Counted from the first letter of the stretch, positions 5,864-13,405 are shown. The stretch: 13,596 bases of DNA from Kiritimatiellia bacterium (GCA_017450425.1 JAFSUV010000032.1:1-13596); one strand, 5' to 3'. Made by a program: numbers and translations. The notes: generated from the letters alone by a model not told the origin.

Positions 5864-8800
5864 TGGCGGCGGCGGCGCTCGACTGCGAAATAGAGCGTCG
5901 GCACCAGCAGCATCGAGACCAGGGTCGCCACCGAGAGCCCGCCCACCACGACGAGGCCGAGAGGCCGCCAGGTGGCCGAGCCGTCGCCGTGCGACAGCGC
6001 CATCGGGAGCATCCCCAGCACCGTCGTGCAGGTCGTCATCAGCACCGGGCGGAGCCGGTTGCGGCCGCCCTCGACGATGGCGCCCTTCAGGGCCGCGCCT
6101 CCGGCGCGGAGGCGGTTTACGCAATCGACGAGGACGATCGAATTGTTGACGACTATTCCGACAAGCAGCACCTTGCCGATGTTGGCCGACATCGACAGCG
6201 CGGTCCCGGTCGCGGCGAGCGCCGCGACGACCCCCGAAAACGCGAACGGCACGCTGAACATGATTACGAGCGGATGCAGGAGCGACTCGAACTGCGCCGC
6301 CATCACCATGTAAACGAGCACGACGCCGAGCGCAATCATGAGCGCCATGGCGCGCTCGCTCTCCTCCTGCTCCTCGATCATGCCGCCATAGTTGATCGAG
6401 ACGCCGTTCGGGAGCACGACCTCGCGCTCGATCCTGCGCCGGACGTCCGCCATGACGTCGCCTTCCGGCCTGTCCGCCGCGTCGAATTCCACCGTGACGA
6501 TGCGCTGCTGGTTTTTCCGGTCGATCGTGACCGGGCCGGTTCCCTCCACGACGTTTGCAAAGGCGTCGAGGCGGATCCTGCCGCCGCCGGGCAGCGGCAA
6601 CTCGGTGCGGCGGATGTCCTCTATGCTCCTGCGGTCCGGCTCGTCGAGCCGCAGCGTTATGTCGTATTCGTCCTCGCCTTCGCGGTATTCGGAACAGTCG
6701 TCGCCCTGGAAGAGCGCGCTCACGATGGCCGTCACGCCGTCCATCGAGAGCCCGAGGGCCGAAGCCTTGCGGCGGTCGATTTCGATCGAAAGCTCGGGCT
6801 TGCCCATATCCTGCGAAATCCGCGCGTCGCGCGCGCCGTCCGTCTCTTCGGCGATGCGCTTCACCGCCTCCGCCACGGCCGTCGTCTCGTCCAGATCGTA
6901 GCCGTAGATTTCCACGGCGAGGTTGGCGCCGCCGCCGCGCAGGATGCGGTTCATGAACGAGCCGGACGAAGCGTACACCTTCACGATCTCGGGCCATTCG
7001 GAGACTTCGCGCGTGATTTCGCTGCCGTACTGCTCGGCGGTTTTCGGGCGGAACCTTGCATCGACCATCCTGAGGCGGATCGTGCCGGCGTGGGACCCGC
7101 CGCCGCCGCCGAAGCCGCCGGTGCCGCCGGCGCGGAGCATTTCGGACGTGATCACGCCTTCGCCGCAAACCCTGCGGGCGACTTCGAGGATGCGACGCCC
7201 GGTTGCGGCCGTGATTTCGTGGCGCGTGCTTAGCGGCAGCTGGTACGATATCGAAAGCTGGCCCGTGTCCTCCTTGCCCATGAACTCGCTTCCGAGCGTC
7301 CGGAAAACAAGCGCCGTGGCGACGATCACGAGCGCGGCGAAGCCCGCCACCGCGAAGCGGTGCCGGAGCGCGAATGCGAGCGCACGCGCGTAGAAGCCCT
7401 CCAGCGCGGCGAACTTCGAGTCGCTCCAGGCGTAGAACCTCGCGTACGCGCCGCCGCCGGACGGGGGCGGCGACAGGAGATGCGAGGCGAGCATCGGCGT
7501 AAGAAGCAGGGCGCAGACGACGGACGCCGCGAGCGTGGCCGTCACGATCCCGCCCAGCTGCCCCAGCATGATGCCCGTCACGCCTTCCACGAAAACGAGC
7601 GGCACGAACACCACGATGGTGGTGAGCGTCGAGGCGAGGATGGCGGTGCCGACTTCGTCCGCACCCTTCTCCGCCGCCTTCTTCCGGTCCTCTCCGCGGG
7701 AAAAGTGCGAAATGACGTTTTCGAGGACCACGACGGCGTTGTCCACCACCATCCCGACGGCGAGGGCGAGGGCGGAGAGGCTCATGAGGTTGATCGTCCA
7801 GCCCTTGAAGAACATGAACACCGCGGCCACGATGAGCGAAAACGGGATCGTGAGCGTTATGACGAGAGCCGTGCGGGCGCTGCGGAGGAAAAACAGCGTC
7901 ACGAGCACCACGAACGCGCCGCCCCACAGCACGGTCTGCCGGACGGACGCGATGGATTTGCCGATGTTGTCGCTCGTGTCGAACACGACGTCGATCGCGT
8001 AGTCGGCGGGGAGGTTGCGCTTGATTTCCTCGAGCTTTTCGAAAACGCGCTTTGCCACGGCCATCGTGTTCTCGCCCGAGCGCTTCTGCACATCGACCAT
8101 CATGCCGGCGCGCCCCATGCGCTCCACGATGCGCGTCTGCTCGGCAAAGCCGTCCTCCACGCGCGCGATGTCCGCCACCCTGACCACGCGGTCCCCGTCG
8201 CGCTTCACCACGACGAGGCCGACCTGCTCCGGACTCGTGAATTCGCCCGGGACCCGGATCGTGTAGTCGAGGGTGCCGATCTTCACCTTCCCCGCCGGCT
8301 CGGTCTGGTTGTCGGCGTCTATCTTGAGCGCGATGTCGCTCACGGAGAGTCCGCACGCGGAGAGTTTCGCCGGATCGACGAAGACGTTGATCTGCCGCTC
8401 GAGGCCGCCGAACGCCTCGGCCGTGCCCACGCCGGGGACGCGCTTCAGGACGTCCACGATGTCGTCGTTCACCGTGTCTTCGAGTTTTTCCACGTTTTCC
8501 GTCGCGGTCACGGAAAAGCCGAGGATCGGCATGTTGGCGGTGTTGAACTTGAACATCACCGGATCGTCTGCGTCGTCCGGCAGACGGCGCTTCGCCCTTT
8601 CCAGCAGGTCGCGCATGTCGTTCGCCGCTTCGCCGAGTTCCGTCCCCCACTTGAACTTGCAGGTGACGCGCGACACGCCTTCGCCCGTCGTGGAGGTGAT
8701 TTCGTCGAGATCGGCCACCGAGCCGAGGGCGCTTTCGATCGGGCGCGTGATCTGCTTCTCCACGTCCTCGGTCGAAGCGCCGTCCCAGCGGGTATAGACG

Positions 8801-8937
8801 GAAATCGCCGGACTCTCGATTTCCGGCATCATGTCCACGGCGAGCCGTGTCCAGGCGATTGCGCCGACGAGCAGCACGGCCACGAACGCCATCAAGGTCG
8901 CGACCGGGCGGCGCACTCCGAATTCCGGCAAAAACAT
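5860..8937 (-). CDS. RND-family efflux transporter, AcrB/HAE1-like inner-membrane pump
   Basis: This 1025-residue pump has the full RND plan. TM1 lies at about 12-30. A periplasmic porter half follows to about residue 335, then a helix bundle (336-490), TM7 (527-547), a second porter half (550-855) and the final helix bundle (860-1020). The TM4 motif ALAVGMVVDNAVVVLENV puts Asp399 and Asn400 where AcrB has Asp407 and Asp408. The TM10 motif GIVVNNSIVLVD has Asn931 where AcrB has Lys940. It should exchange protons for drugs, lipids or other amphiphiles, together with an adaptor and an outer-membrane channel, neither of which is in the window. A glycine run at 604-614 is unusual. GGGA lies 7 nt and AGGAAG 12 nt before ATG 8937. 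The gene starts 45 nt after the DUF1015 stop, probably in one transcript. Confidence 0.94.
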   Translation of the reverse strand: MFLPEFGVRRPVATLMAFVAVLLVGAIAWTRLAVDMMPEIESPAISVYTRWDGASTEDVEKQITRPIESALGSVADLDEITSTTGEGVSRVTCKFKWGTELGEAANDMRDLLERAKRRLPDDADDPVMFKFNTANMPILGFSVTATENVEKLEDTVNDDIVDVLKRVPGVGTAEAFGGLERQINVFVDPAKLSACGLSVSDIALKIDADNQTEPAGKVKIGTLDYTIRVPGEFTSPEQVGLVVVKRDGDRVVRVADIARVEDGFAEQTRIVERMGRAGMMVDVQKRSGENTMAVAKRVFEKLEEIKRNLPADYAIDVVFDTSDNIGKSIASVRQTVLWGGAFVVLVTLFFLRSARTALVITLTIPFSLIVAAVFMFFKGWTINLMSLSALALAVGMVVDNAVVVLENVISHFSRGEDRKKAAEKGADEVGTAILASTLTTIVVFVPLVFVEGVTGIMLGQLGGIVTATLAASVVCALLLTPMLASHLLSPPPSGGGAYARFYAWSDSKFAALEGFYARALAFALRHRFAVAGFAALVIVATALVFRTLGSEFMGKEDTGQLSISYQLPLSTRHEITAATGRRILEVARRVCGEGVITSEMLRAGGTGGFGGGGGSHAGTIRLRMVDARFRPKTAEQYGSEITREVSEWPEIVKVYASSGSFMNRILRGGGANLAVEIYGYDLDETTAVAEAVKRIAEETDGARDARISQDMGKPELSIEIDRRKASALGLSMDGVTAIVSALFQGDDCSEYREGEDEYDITLRLDEPDRRSIEDIRRTELPLPGGGRIRLDAFANVVEGTGPVTIDRKNQQRIVTVEFDAADRPEGDVMADVRRRIEREVVLPNGVSINYGGMIEEQEESERAMALMIALGVVLVYMVMAAQFESLLHPLVIMFSVPFAFSGVVAALAATGTALSMSANIGKVLLVGIVVNNSIVLVDCVNRLRAGGAALKGAIVEGGRNRLRPVLMTTCTTVLGMLPMALSHGDGSATWRPLGLVVVGGLSVATLVSMLLVPTLYFAVERRRRH

Positions 8938-8982
8938 CGTGGTTTCCCGCTTCCTGGGCGATTCGCGCGCCGGCGGCCCGCG

Positions 8983-10236
8983 CTAGAACGAATGCACGAG
9001 CAGCCCCGAGCGCAGTTTGGGCTCGAACCAGGTCGATTTCGGCGGCATCATCGCCCCGGCGTCCGCCACGGCCATCATCTGGTCGATGGCCGTCGGGTGC
9101 ATTGCAAACGCGACTGCGGCCTTGCCGCGATCGACGTCGCCCTCGAGCGCGGACACGCCGCGGATCCCGCCGACGAAGTATATCCGCGGGTCCGTGCGCG
9201 GGTCGCCTATGCCGAGCACCGGCGCGAGCAGGTCTTCCTGCAGTCGCGCCACATCGAGGCGCGCCACGGGGTCCGAGGCCTGCTCGGCCGACACCGGCCA
9301 CGAGAGGCGGTACCAGCCGTCCGAAAGGCGCATGGCGCAGGAATGCGCCGGCAGGTTTTCCGGCGTTGCGATCGATGCGGCCGAGAAGCCGCGGGCGAGC
9401 GCCGCTTTGAGGAAATCCCCGTTCGAGAGTCCGTTCAAGTCGCGGACGCACCTGTTGTAGGGGAGGATGTTGAGCTGCGATGCCGGGAAAAGGCACGCCA
9501 TGAACCAGTCCGCGCCGGGGTCGTCGGCGAAGGACGCCGGGCGCAGCGTCGAAGGGTCGGCCGCGGCGCGCAGCTCCGAGCCGGAGCGGAACGAAGCGGC
9601 GGAGCGGTGGTGCCCGTCCGCGATGTACGCCCTCGGAACGGCCGAAAACGCCTGCGCCAGGGCGGCGGCGCGGTCGCCCTCGACGCGCCACACGACGTGG
9701 CGCACGCCGTCTTCGGCCGTGAAGTCGAACATCGGCTCCCGCCCGCATTCCCTTTCGACCATTCCGTCGATGCCCGCATTGTCTCGGTAGCAGAGAAACA
9801 CCTGACCGGTGTGGGCCCGTGTTTCGAGAATGTGGCGGGTGCGGTCGTCCTCCTTGTCCTTGCGCGTCTTTTCGTGCTTCAGGATGACGCCGGAGGCGTA
9901 GTCGTCGATGGAGCAGCAGGCCACGACCGCAGTCTGCGCCGCGCCGAGCCGGACCTGGCGGTACAGGTAGAGGGCCGGCGCCGCTTCGCGCACCATCGAG
10001 CCGCCGCTCTCCAGCGCCTTGAGCGCCTTGGCCGCACCGGCGTAAACCTCGGGGGCGTCGATGGGAGTGCCTTCCTCAAGGTCGATTTCCGAGCGGACTA
10101 CGTGGTAGAACGAGAGCGGGTCGCCGGCGAGGGCGCGCGCCTCGGCGGTGTCCACGACATCGTAGGGCAGGGAAGCGATCCGGGCCGCGAGCGCGTTGTC
10201 TGCGGGGCGGAGAGCGGAAAAGGGGCGGATTTTCAT
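8983..10236 (-). CDS. DUF1015-family protein
   Basis: This is a 417-residue protein with the full-length DUF1015 layout: an N-terminal KIRPFSALRP, then SLPYDVV, FYHVVRSE, the charged motif LKHEKTRKDKEDDRTRH (119-135), YIADGHHRSA (204-213) and a C-terminal FEPKLRSGLLVH. The HEKT and ADGHHR motifs are the most conserved parts of the family and look like an active or metal-binding site. The biochemical activity of the family is not known to me. In other bacteria it often sits beside serine-biosynthesis genes, which is not the case here. It is soluble, with no signal peptide. Its ATG (10236-10234) overlaps the TGA of the ATPase gene as ATGA, so its translation should depend on that gene. An AGG a few bases upstream lies within the ATPase coding sequence. 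The frame is open far upstream, but that part is a shadow of the ATPase gene. Confidence 0.9.
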   Translation of the reverse strand: MKIRPFSALRPADNALAARIASLPYDVVDTAEARALAGDPLSFYHVVRSEIDLEEGTPIDAPEVYAGAAKALKALESGGSMVREAAPALYLYRQVRLGAAQTAVVACCSIDDYASGVILKHEKTRKDKEDDRTRHILETRAHTGQVFLCYRDNAGIDGMVERECGREPMFDFTAEDGVRHVVWRVEGDRAAALAQAFSAVPRAYIADGHHRSAASFRSGSELRAAADPSTLRPASFADDPGADWFMACLFPASQLNILPYNRCVRDLNGLSNGDFLKAALARGFSAASIATPENLPAHSCAMRLSDGWYRLSWPVSAEQASDPVARLDVARLQEDLLAPVLGIGDPRTDPRIYFVGGIRGVSALEGDVDRGKAAVAFAMHPTAIDQMMAVADAGAMMPPKSTWFEPKLRSGLLVHSF

Positions 10237-11951
10237 TGCCTTGAAGAAACTGCGTCGATGACCGCCTTTTCGCCGGCGGCGAATTCGGGCGTGTCCCATT
10301 TCGCCACGTTCCAGTCGCGGAAAAGCTGCGTCAGGCGGTGGAAGAAGGAGCGCGCCTCGTCGCGCGTGGAAAAGCGCATTTTTGCGTCGAGAACGCCGCA
10401 AAGCACGCCGAAGACGTGGCGCTGGCGGTCGGCGCCGCAGGCGGCGTCGGTTTCGTCGAACGAATTCTGCTGCAGGTACGCCATGTCGATGAGCTCGCCC
10501 TTGAGGTAGAGCGTGAAGTCGTCCATCGAAGTGCCTTCTTCGCCCACGACCTTCATCATCTGCCCCACGTCGCTGCCTTTGCGGAGCACGGCGCGCGCCT
10601 TGGCGACGAGCGTTTCGTCGCACACGCCCTTGTATTTGCTCCAGGAGTCGAGCGGGTCGATGGCGGGGTAGCGGCGCGCGTCGGACCGCGCCCGCGAGAG
10701 GCCGTGGAACGCGCCGACGACCTTGATCGTGGCCTGGGTCACCGGCTCGTCGAAATTGCCGCCGGCCGGCGACACCGCGCCGCCGATCGTGACGGATCCC
10801 GTCGAGCCGTCGCGCAGACGGACGCGGCCGGCGCGCTCGTAGAACGAGGCCACGACGGATTCGAGGTAGGCCGGGAAGGCTTCCTCGCCGGGGATTTCCT
10901 CGAGGCGGCCGCTCTGCTCGCGCAGCGCCTGCGCCCAGCGCGAAGTGGAGTCGGCGAGCATCAGCACGTCGAGCCCCATCTGCCTGTAGTAGGCGGCGAG
11001 CGTCGCGGCGGTGTAAACCGACGCCTCGCGCGCCGCGACCGGCATCGAAGACGTGTTGCAGATGATGATCGTGCGGTCCATCAGCGTTTTGCCGGTGCGC
11101 GGATCCGAGAGCTCCGGAAACTCGCGCAGCATTTCCACCACTTCGCCCGCGCGCTCGCCGCACGCGGCGTAGATGACCACATCGACCTGGGCGAACCGGG
11201 ATGTCGTCTGCTGCAGCACCGTTTTTCCGGCGCCGAAAGGCCCGGGGATGCAGTACGTGCCGCCGAGGGCGACCGGGAAGAACGTGTCGATCGTGCGGAT
11301 CTGCGTGACCATCGTCTTTTCGGGCCGAAGGCGCTCGGCGAAGCACGAAATCGGAATCTTAACGGGCCAGCGCTGCATGAGGCGAACCGGCATTTCCGCG
11401 CCGGTGCCGTCAACCACCGTGGCGACCTGCTCTTCGACCGTGTAGTCGCCCGCCGGGGCGACGTCCTTGACTGTCCAGCGCCCCTTGAGGCCGAACGGCA
11501 CCATGATGCGGTGCGTGAAAACGCCCTCGGGCACCGTGCCGATCGTATCGCCGGCGAAAACCCGGTCTCCCGGCTTGGCGACCGGGGTGAAGGCCCACTT
11601 TTCGCCGCGCGGGAGCGCCGCGACGGTTTTCCCGCGCTGGAGGAAGAATCCGAATTGCTCCGCCAGGCCGGGGAGCGGGTTCTGCAGACCGTCGAACACC
11701 TGCTTCAGCAGCCCCGGGCCGAGCTCGACGGAGAGAAGTTCGCCGGTGAACTCCACTTCGCAGCCCGCGCCGAGGCCGGAAGTGTCCTCGAACACCTGCA
11801 TGTCCGCCACTGTGCCGCGGATGCGCACGATTTCGCACATGAGGCGCGTTTCGCCGAGTTTAGCGTATCCGATCTCGTTGAGGGCCACCGCCCCCTCGAA
11901 GGCCACGGAAATCAGGTTCCCGTTCACGCCAGTGATTGTTCCCTTTGTCAT
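10233..11951 (-). CDS. atpA (ntpA): V-type ATP synthase/ATPase catalytic subunit A
   Basis: This is the nucleotide-hydrolysing subunit of the V1/A1 headpiece, which couples ATP to H+ or Na+ movement through the membrane ring. The 572 residues are slightly shorter than the typical 580-590. An N-terminal beta-barrel (1-70) is followed by the A-specific bulge region (about 100-190, with FTHRIMVPFGLKGRW), which separates A from B and from F-type subunits. Walker A is GPFGAGKT (237-244), the catalytic Glu266 sits in CGERAGEVVE, CNTSSMPVAAREASVYT follows at 298-314, Walker B is LDVLMLADSTSR (327-338), and GRLEEIPGEEAFPAYL follows. No key residue is missing. No Shine-Dalgarno is obvious at ATG 11951. 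It is first on its transcript and is followed by DUF1015 rather than the usual B and D subunit genes. A promoter candidate lies at 11994-12002. Confidence 0.97.
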   Translation of the reverse strand: MTKGTITGVNGNLISVAFEGAVALNEIGYAKLGETRLMCEIVRIRGTVADMQVFEDTSGLGAGCEVEFTGELLSVELGPGLLKQVFDGLQNPLPGLAEQFGFFLQRGKTVAALPRGEKWAFTPVAKPGDRVFAGDTIGTVPEGVFTHRIMVPFGLKGRWTVKDVAPAGDYTVEEQVATVVDGTGAEMPVRLMQRWPVKIPISCFAERLRPEKTMVTQIRTIDTFFPVALGGTYCIPGPFGAGKTVLQQTTSRFAQVDVVIYAACGERAGEVVEMLREFPELSDPRTGKTLMDRTIIICNTSSMPVAAREASVYTAATLAAYYRQMGLDVLMLADSTSRWAQALREQSGRLEEIPGEEAFPAYLESVVASFYERAGRVRLRDGSTGSVTIGGAVSPAGGNFDEPVTQATIKVVGAFHGLSRARSDARRYPAIDPLDSWSKYKGVCDETLVAKARAVLRKGSDVGQMMKVVGEEGTSMDDFTLYLKGELIDMAYLQQNSFDETDAACGADRQRHVFGVLCGVLDAKMRFSTRDEARSFFHRLTQLFRDWNVAKWDTPEFAAGEKAVIDAVSSRQ

Positions 11952-11993
11952 GGCTCGTCCGTCTGCAGGTTTGCTGTTGCGTTGAGAGTGGCC

Positions 11994-12002
11994 ATTCTAG
12001 CA
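11994..12002 (-). promoter_or_regulatory. Candidate extended -10 promoter of atpA
   Basis: On the minus strand the bases read TGCTAGAAT, an extended -10 element (TGn plus TAGAAT). Transcription would begin near 11987, giving a leader of about 36 nt. The hexamer at 17-bp spacing is ACAAAA, a poor -35, so the promoter would rely on the extended -10 or an activator. The same nine bases precede lysA at 1947-1955. Confidence 0.5.
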
Positions 12003-12007
12003 GAAAT

Positions 12008-12045
12008 CGGGACGCTTTTTGTCGCAGGCGGAGAGCGGCGTCCCG
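12008..12045. promoter_or_regulatory. 8-bp perfect inverted repeat bracketing the atpA -35 position
   Basis: CGGGACGC (12008-12015) is repeated inverted as GCGTCCCG (12038-12045) with 22 bp between, so the arm centres are 30 bp apart, close to three helical turns. The expected -35 of atpA (12017-12022) lies between the arms. This could be an operator for a dimeric regulator. No T-run follows on either strand, so it is not a terminator. In GC-rich DNA an 8-bp repeat may also arise by chance. Confidence 0.35.
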
Positions 12046-12142
12046 GCGGCGGCGCGCTGGCCCGGGCGGGCGGAGCGTCGAAAAGGGCCGGGAAGAATCG
12101 AGGGGTGCCGCGGCCAAGGCGCCGGGCGCGAAAAATTTTCTC

Positions 12143-12171
12143 TTGATTTTCGATTTCCGATTCGCTACACT
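12143..12171 (+). promoter_or_regulatory. Sigma70-type promoter of tRNA-Ser
   Basis: TTGATT (12143-12148) and TACACT (12166-12171) stand 17 bp apart, each matching four of six consensus bases. The -10 ends 27 bases before the mature tRNA, which leaves room for a short 5' leader. The block is locally AT-rich compared with its surroundings. Confidence 0.6.
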
Positions 12172-12198
12172 TCCCCGCCGTCGTTTGACAATAGCTCC

Positions 12199-12286
12199 GG
12201 AGAGGTGTCTGAGTGGTCGAAGGTGCCTGACTCGAAATCAGGTGTGCCGCAAGGTACCGGGGGTTCGAATCCCTCCCTCTCCGCCA
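12199..12286 (+). tRNA. serT-like: tRNA-Ser (anticodon CGA)
   Basis: The 88-nt gene includes an encoded CCA. The acceptor stem GGAGAGG pairs with CCTCTCC (12276-12282), followed by discriminator G12283 and CCA 12284-12286. The anticodon stem CCTGA/TCAGG closes the loop CTCGAAA, with anticodon CGA at 12233-12235, so it reads UCG codons. The long variable arm (GTGCC GCAA GGTAC) is the class II feature expected for serine, and discriminator G also fits serine identity. The T-arm GGGGG-TTCGAAT-CCCTC is intact. UCG is a frequent serine codon in the neighbouring genes, in line with the high GC content. Seven T bases follow the CCA. Confidence 0.97.
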
Positions 12287-12294
12287 ATTTTTTT
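12287..12294 (+). terminator. T7 run directly after tRNA-Ser, possible weak terminator
   Basis: An A and then seven T bases (12288-12294) follow the encoded CCA. There is no separate hairpin: the only stems available are the tRNA's own acceptor and T arms. Termination may be partial, leaving some read-through into the oxidoreductase gene 66 nt downstream of the tRNA. Confidence 0.3.
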
Positions 12295-12352
12295 GCGGGC
12301 GGTGCGTCCGCATGTGCGAAAACGCGCAGGAAGAATCTGGTTCGACGCAAAA

Positions 12353-13402
12353 ATGGCCTCCAAGAGGAAAGTCCGTGTTGCGGTAATAGGGTGCGGCGTC
12401 ATAAGCGATTTGCATTTGCGCTGTTTTTCGAGGAACGCCGATGCCGAGGTCGTGGCGGTTTGCGACCTTGTCGAGAGCCGGGCGGTGGCGGCGAGCGAAA
12501 AGGCGCCGGGGGCGCGGTGGTCAACGGATGCGGCCGGCGTTTTCGCGGCGGCGGACGTCGATGCCGTGTCGATCTGCACCGACCACGCTTCGCACGCGGC
12601 GCTCGCGTGTGCCGCGCTTGACGCCGGCAAGCACGTGCTTTGCGAAAAGAGCCTTGCGCGGTGCGCTTCCGACCTCTCGAAAATGGTTTCGTGCGCCGGG
12701 CGCCACCCGGAGCTCGTCGCCGCCGGCGTGTTTCAGCACCGTTTCGAGCCGCTTCCCCGGGTCTTGAAGGGTCTCGTGGCGGGCGGCGCCTTCGGCGACA
12801 TTTTGACTGCGACCGGATCGCTTCACTGCTTCCGGAGCGCCGATTATTTCCGCAATGACGCCTGGCGCGGCACGAAGGCCGGCGAGGGCGGGTCCGTCCT
12901 CATAAACCAGGCGATCCACTATTTCGACCTTCTGCTCTGGATCGCCGGAGGGGCCGAGGCCGCGAAGGCGTTCGGCGCAAACATCGGGCACCGCGGCGTC
13001 ATCGAGACCGAAGACACGATCGGCATCGCGCTCAAGATGAAAAGCGGCGCCGTGGGGTCGTTCGCGGCCACGAGCGCGAGCGAGCGCAAATGGGCTTCGC
13101 GCCTGGCGTTCCACGGCACCAAGGGTTCGGTCGTGCTTGAAAACGACAAGCTCGGATTCCTGAGTTTCTCCGACGCCAGGGCCGAAAAGCGGGTTCGTGC
13201 GAAAATCGAAAAGGCGCTCGACGCCGCAGCCAAGGTTTTTCCGGCCGGCAAGGCGTACTACGGGAACGGCCACCAGGCGCAGATAGACGATTTCGTCAAG
13301 GCGGTGAAGACCGGCGGAAAGCCGTTCGTGTCGTTTGCTGACGCCGCGGAAACGGACGCCATGGTCTTCGCCGCATACGCATCGGCGGCGCGCCGGAGGT
13401 GA
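12353..13402 (+). CDS. Gfo/Idh/MocA-family NAD(P)-dependent oxidoreductase
   Basis: This 349-residue protein belongs to the family that oxidises or reduces sugars, inositols and related polyols with NAD(P). The N-terminal Rossmann fold carries the VAVIGCGVISDLH motif (8-21), and the acidic residue after the second strand is in VAVCDLVESR, which favours NAD over NADP. ICTDHASHA follows. The family's EKP motif appears as CEKSLA (Glu98, Lys99, Ser100), so the proline is replaced while the catalytic lysine is kept. The substrate domain has GGSVLINQAIHYFDLLLWIAGG, with the paired Asp/His (His189, Asp192) expected at the active site. No signal peptide is seen. ATG 12353 is the only plausible start, yet AGGAAG lies about 19 nt upstream, too far to be a normal Shine-Dalgarno. 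The substrate cannot be read. In this kind of organism nucleotide-sugar or polysaccharide-derived sugars are likely. Confidence 0.92.
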   Translation: MASKRKVRVAVIGCGVISDLHLRCFSRNADAEVVAVCDLVESRAVAASEKAPGARWSTDAAGVFAAADVDAVSICTDHASHAALACAALDAGKHVLCEKSLARCASDLSKMVSCAGRHPELVAAGVFQHRFEPLPRVLKGLVAGGAFGDILTATGSLHCFRSADYFRNDAWRGTKAGEGGSVLINQAIHYFDLLLWIAGGAEAAKAFGANIGHRGVIETEDTIGIALKMKSGAVGSFAATSASERKWASRLAFHGTKGSVVLENDKLGFLSFSDARAEKRVRAKIEKALDAAAKVFPAGKAYYGNGHQAQIDDFVKAVKTGGKPFVSFADAAETDAMVFAAYASAARRR

Positions 13403-13405
13403 AGC

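Larger units (their letters stand above)
11952..12198. other. Divergent intergenic control region between atpA and tRNA-Ser
   Basis: This 247-base stretch holds no convincing gene. Reading outward, it contains the leader and extended -10 of atpA on the minus strand, an 8-bp inverted repeat (12008-12045), a very GC-rich stretch of about 80 bases (12046-12128) in which I see nothing specific, and an AT-richer block (12129-12171) carrying the tRNA promoter on the plus strand. Confidence 0.7.

Noticed and set aside
8938..8982. A terminator between DUF1015 and the pump
   Set aside because: Only a 5-bp GC stem (GCGCG/CGCGC) with no T-run is present, and the gap is short enough for co-transcription.
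4520..9748. A very long open frame on the minus strand (about 1740 codons)
   Set aside because: It runs antisense to the GT4 gene and through the wrong frame of the pump and DUF1015 genes. Its translation is Arg/Ala/Gly/Pro-rich with no domain, as expected in GC-rich DNA with few stop codons.
7360..10509. A long plus-strand open frame (about 1050 codons) over the pump, DUF1015 and ATPase genes
   Set aside because: The product is a low-complexity His/Arg/Ala/Glu/Val-rich sequence, and all three opposing genes have clear family motifs.
10237..11346. An N-terminal extension of the DUF1015 frame, suggesting a 787-residue fusion
   Set aside because: The extension lies entirely within the ATPase A gene in another frame and is low-complexity. 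The family's normal N-terminus starts at 10236.
12003..12142. A small ORF in the divergent intergenic region
   Set aside because: Open frames exist on both strands but are Arg/Ala/Gly/Pro-rich, lack ribosome binding sites and run through the tRNA or promoter.
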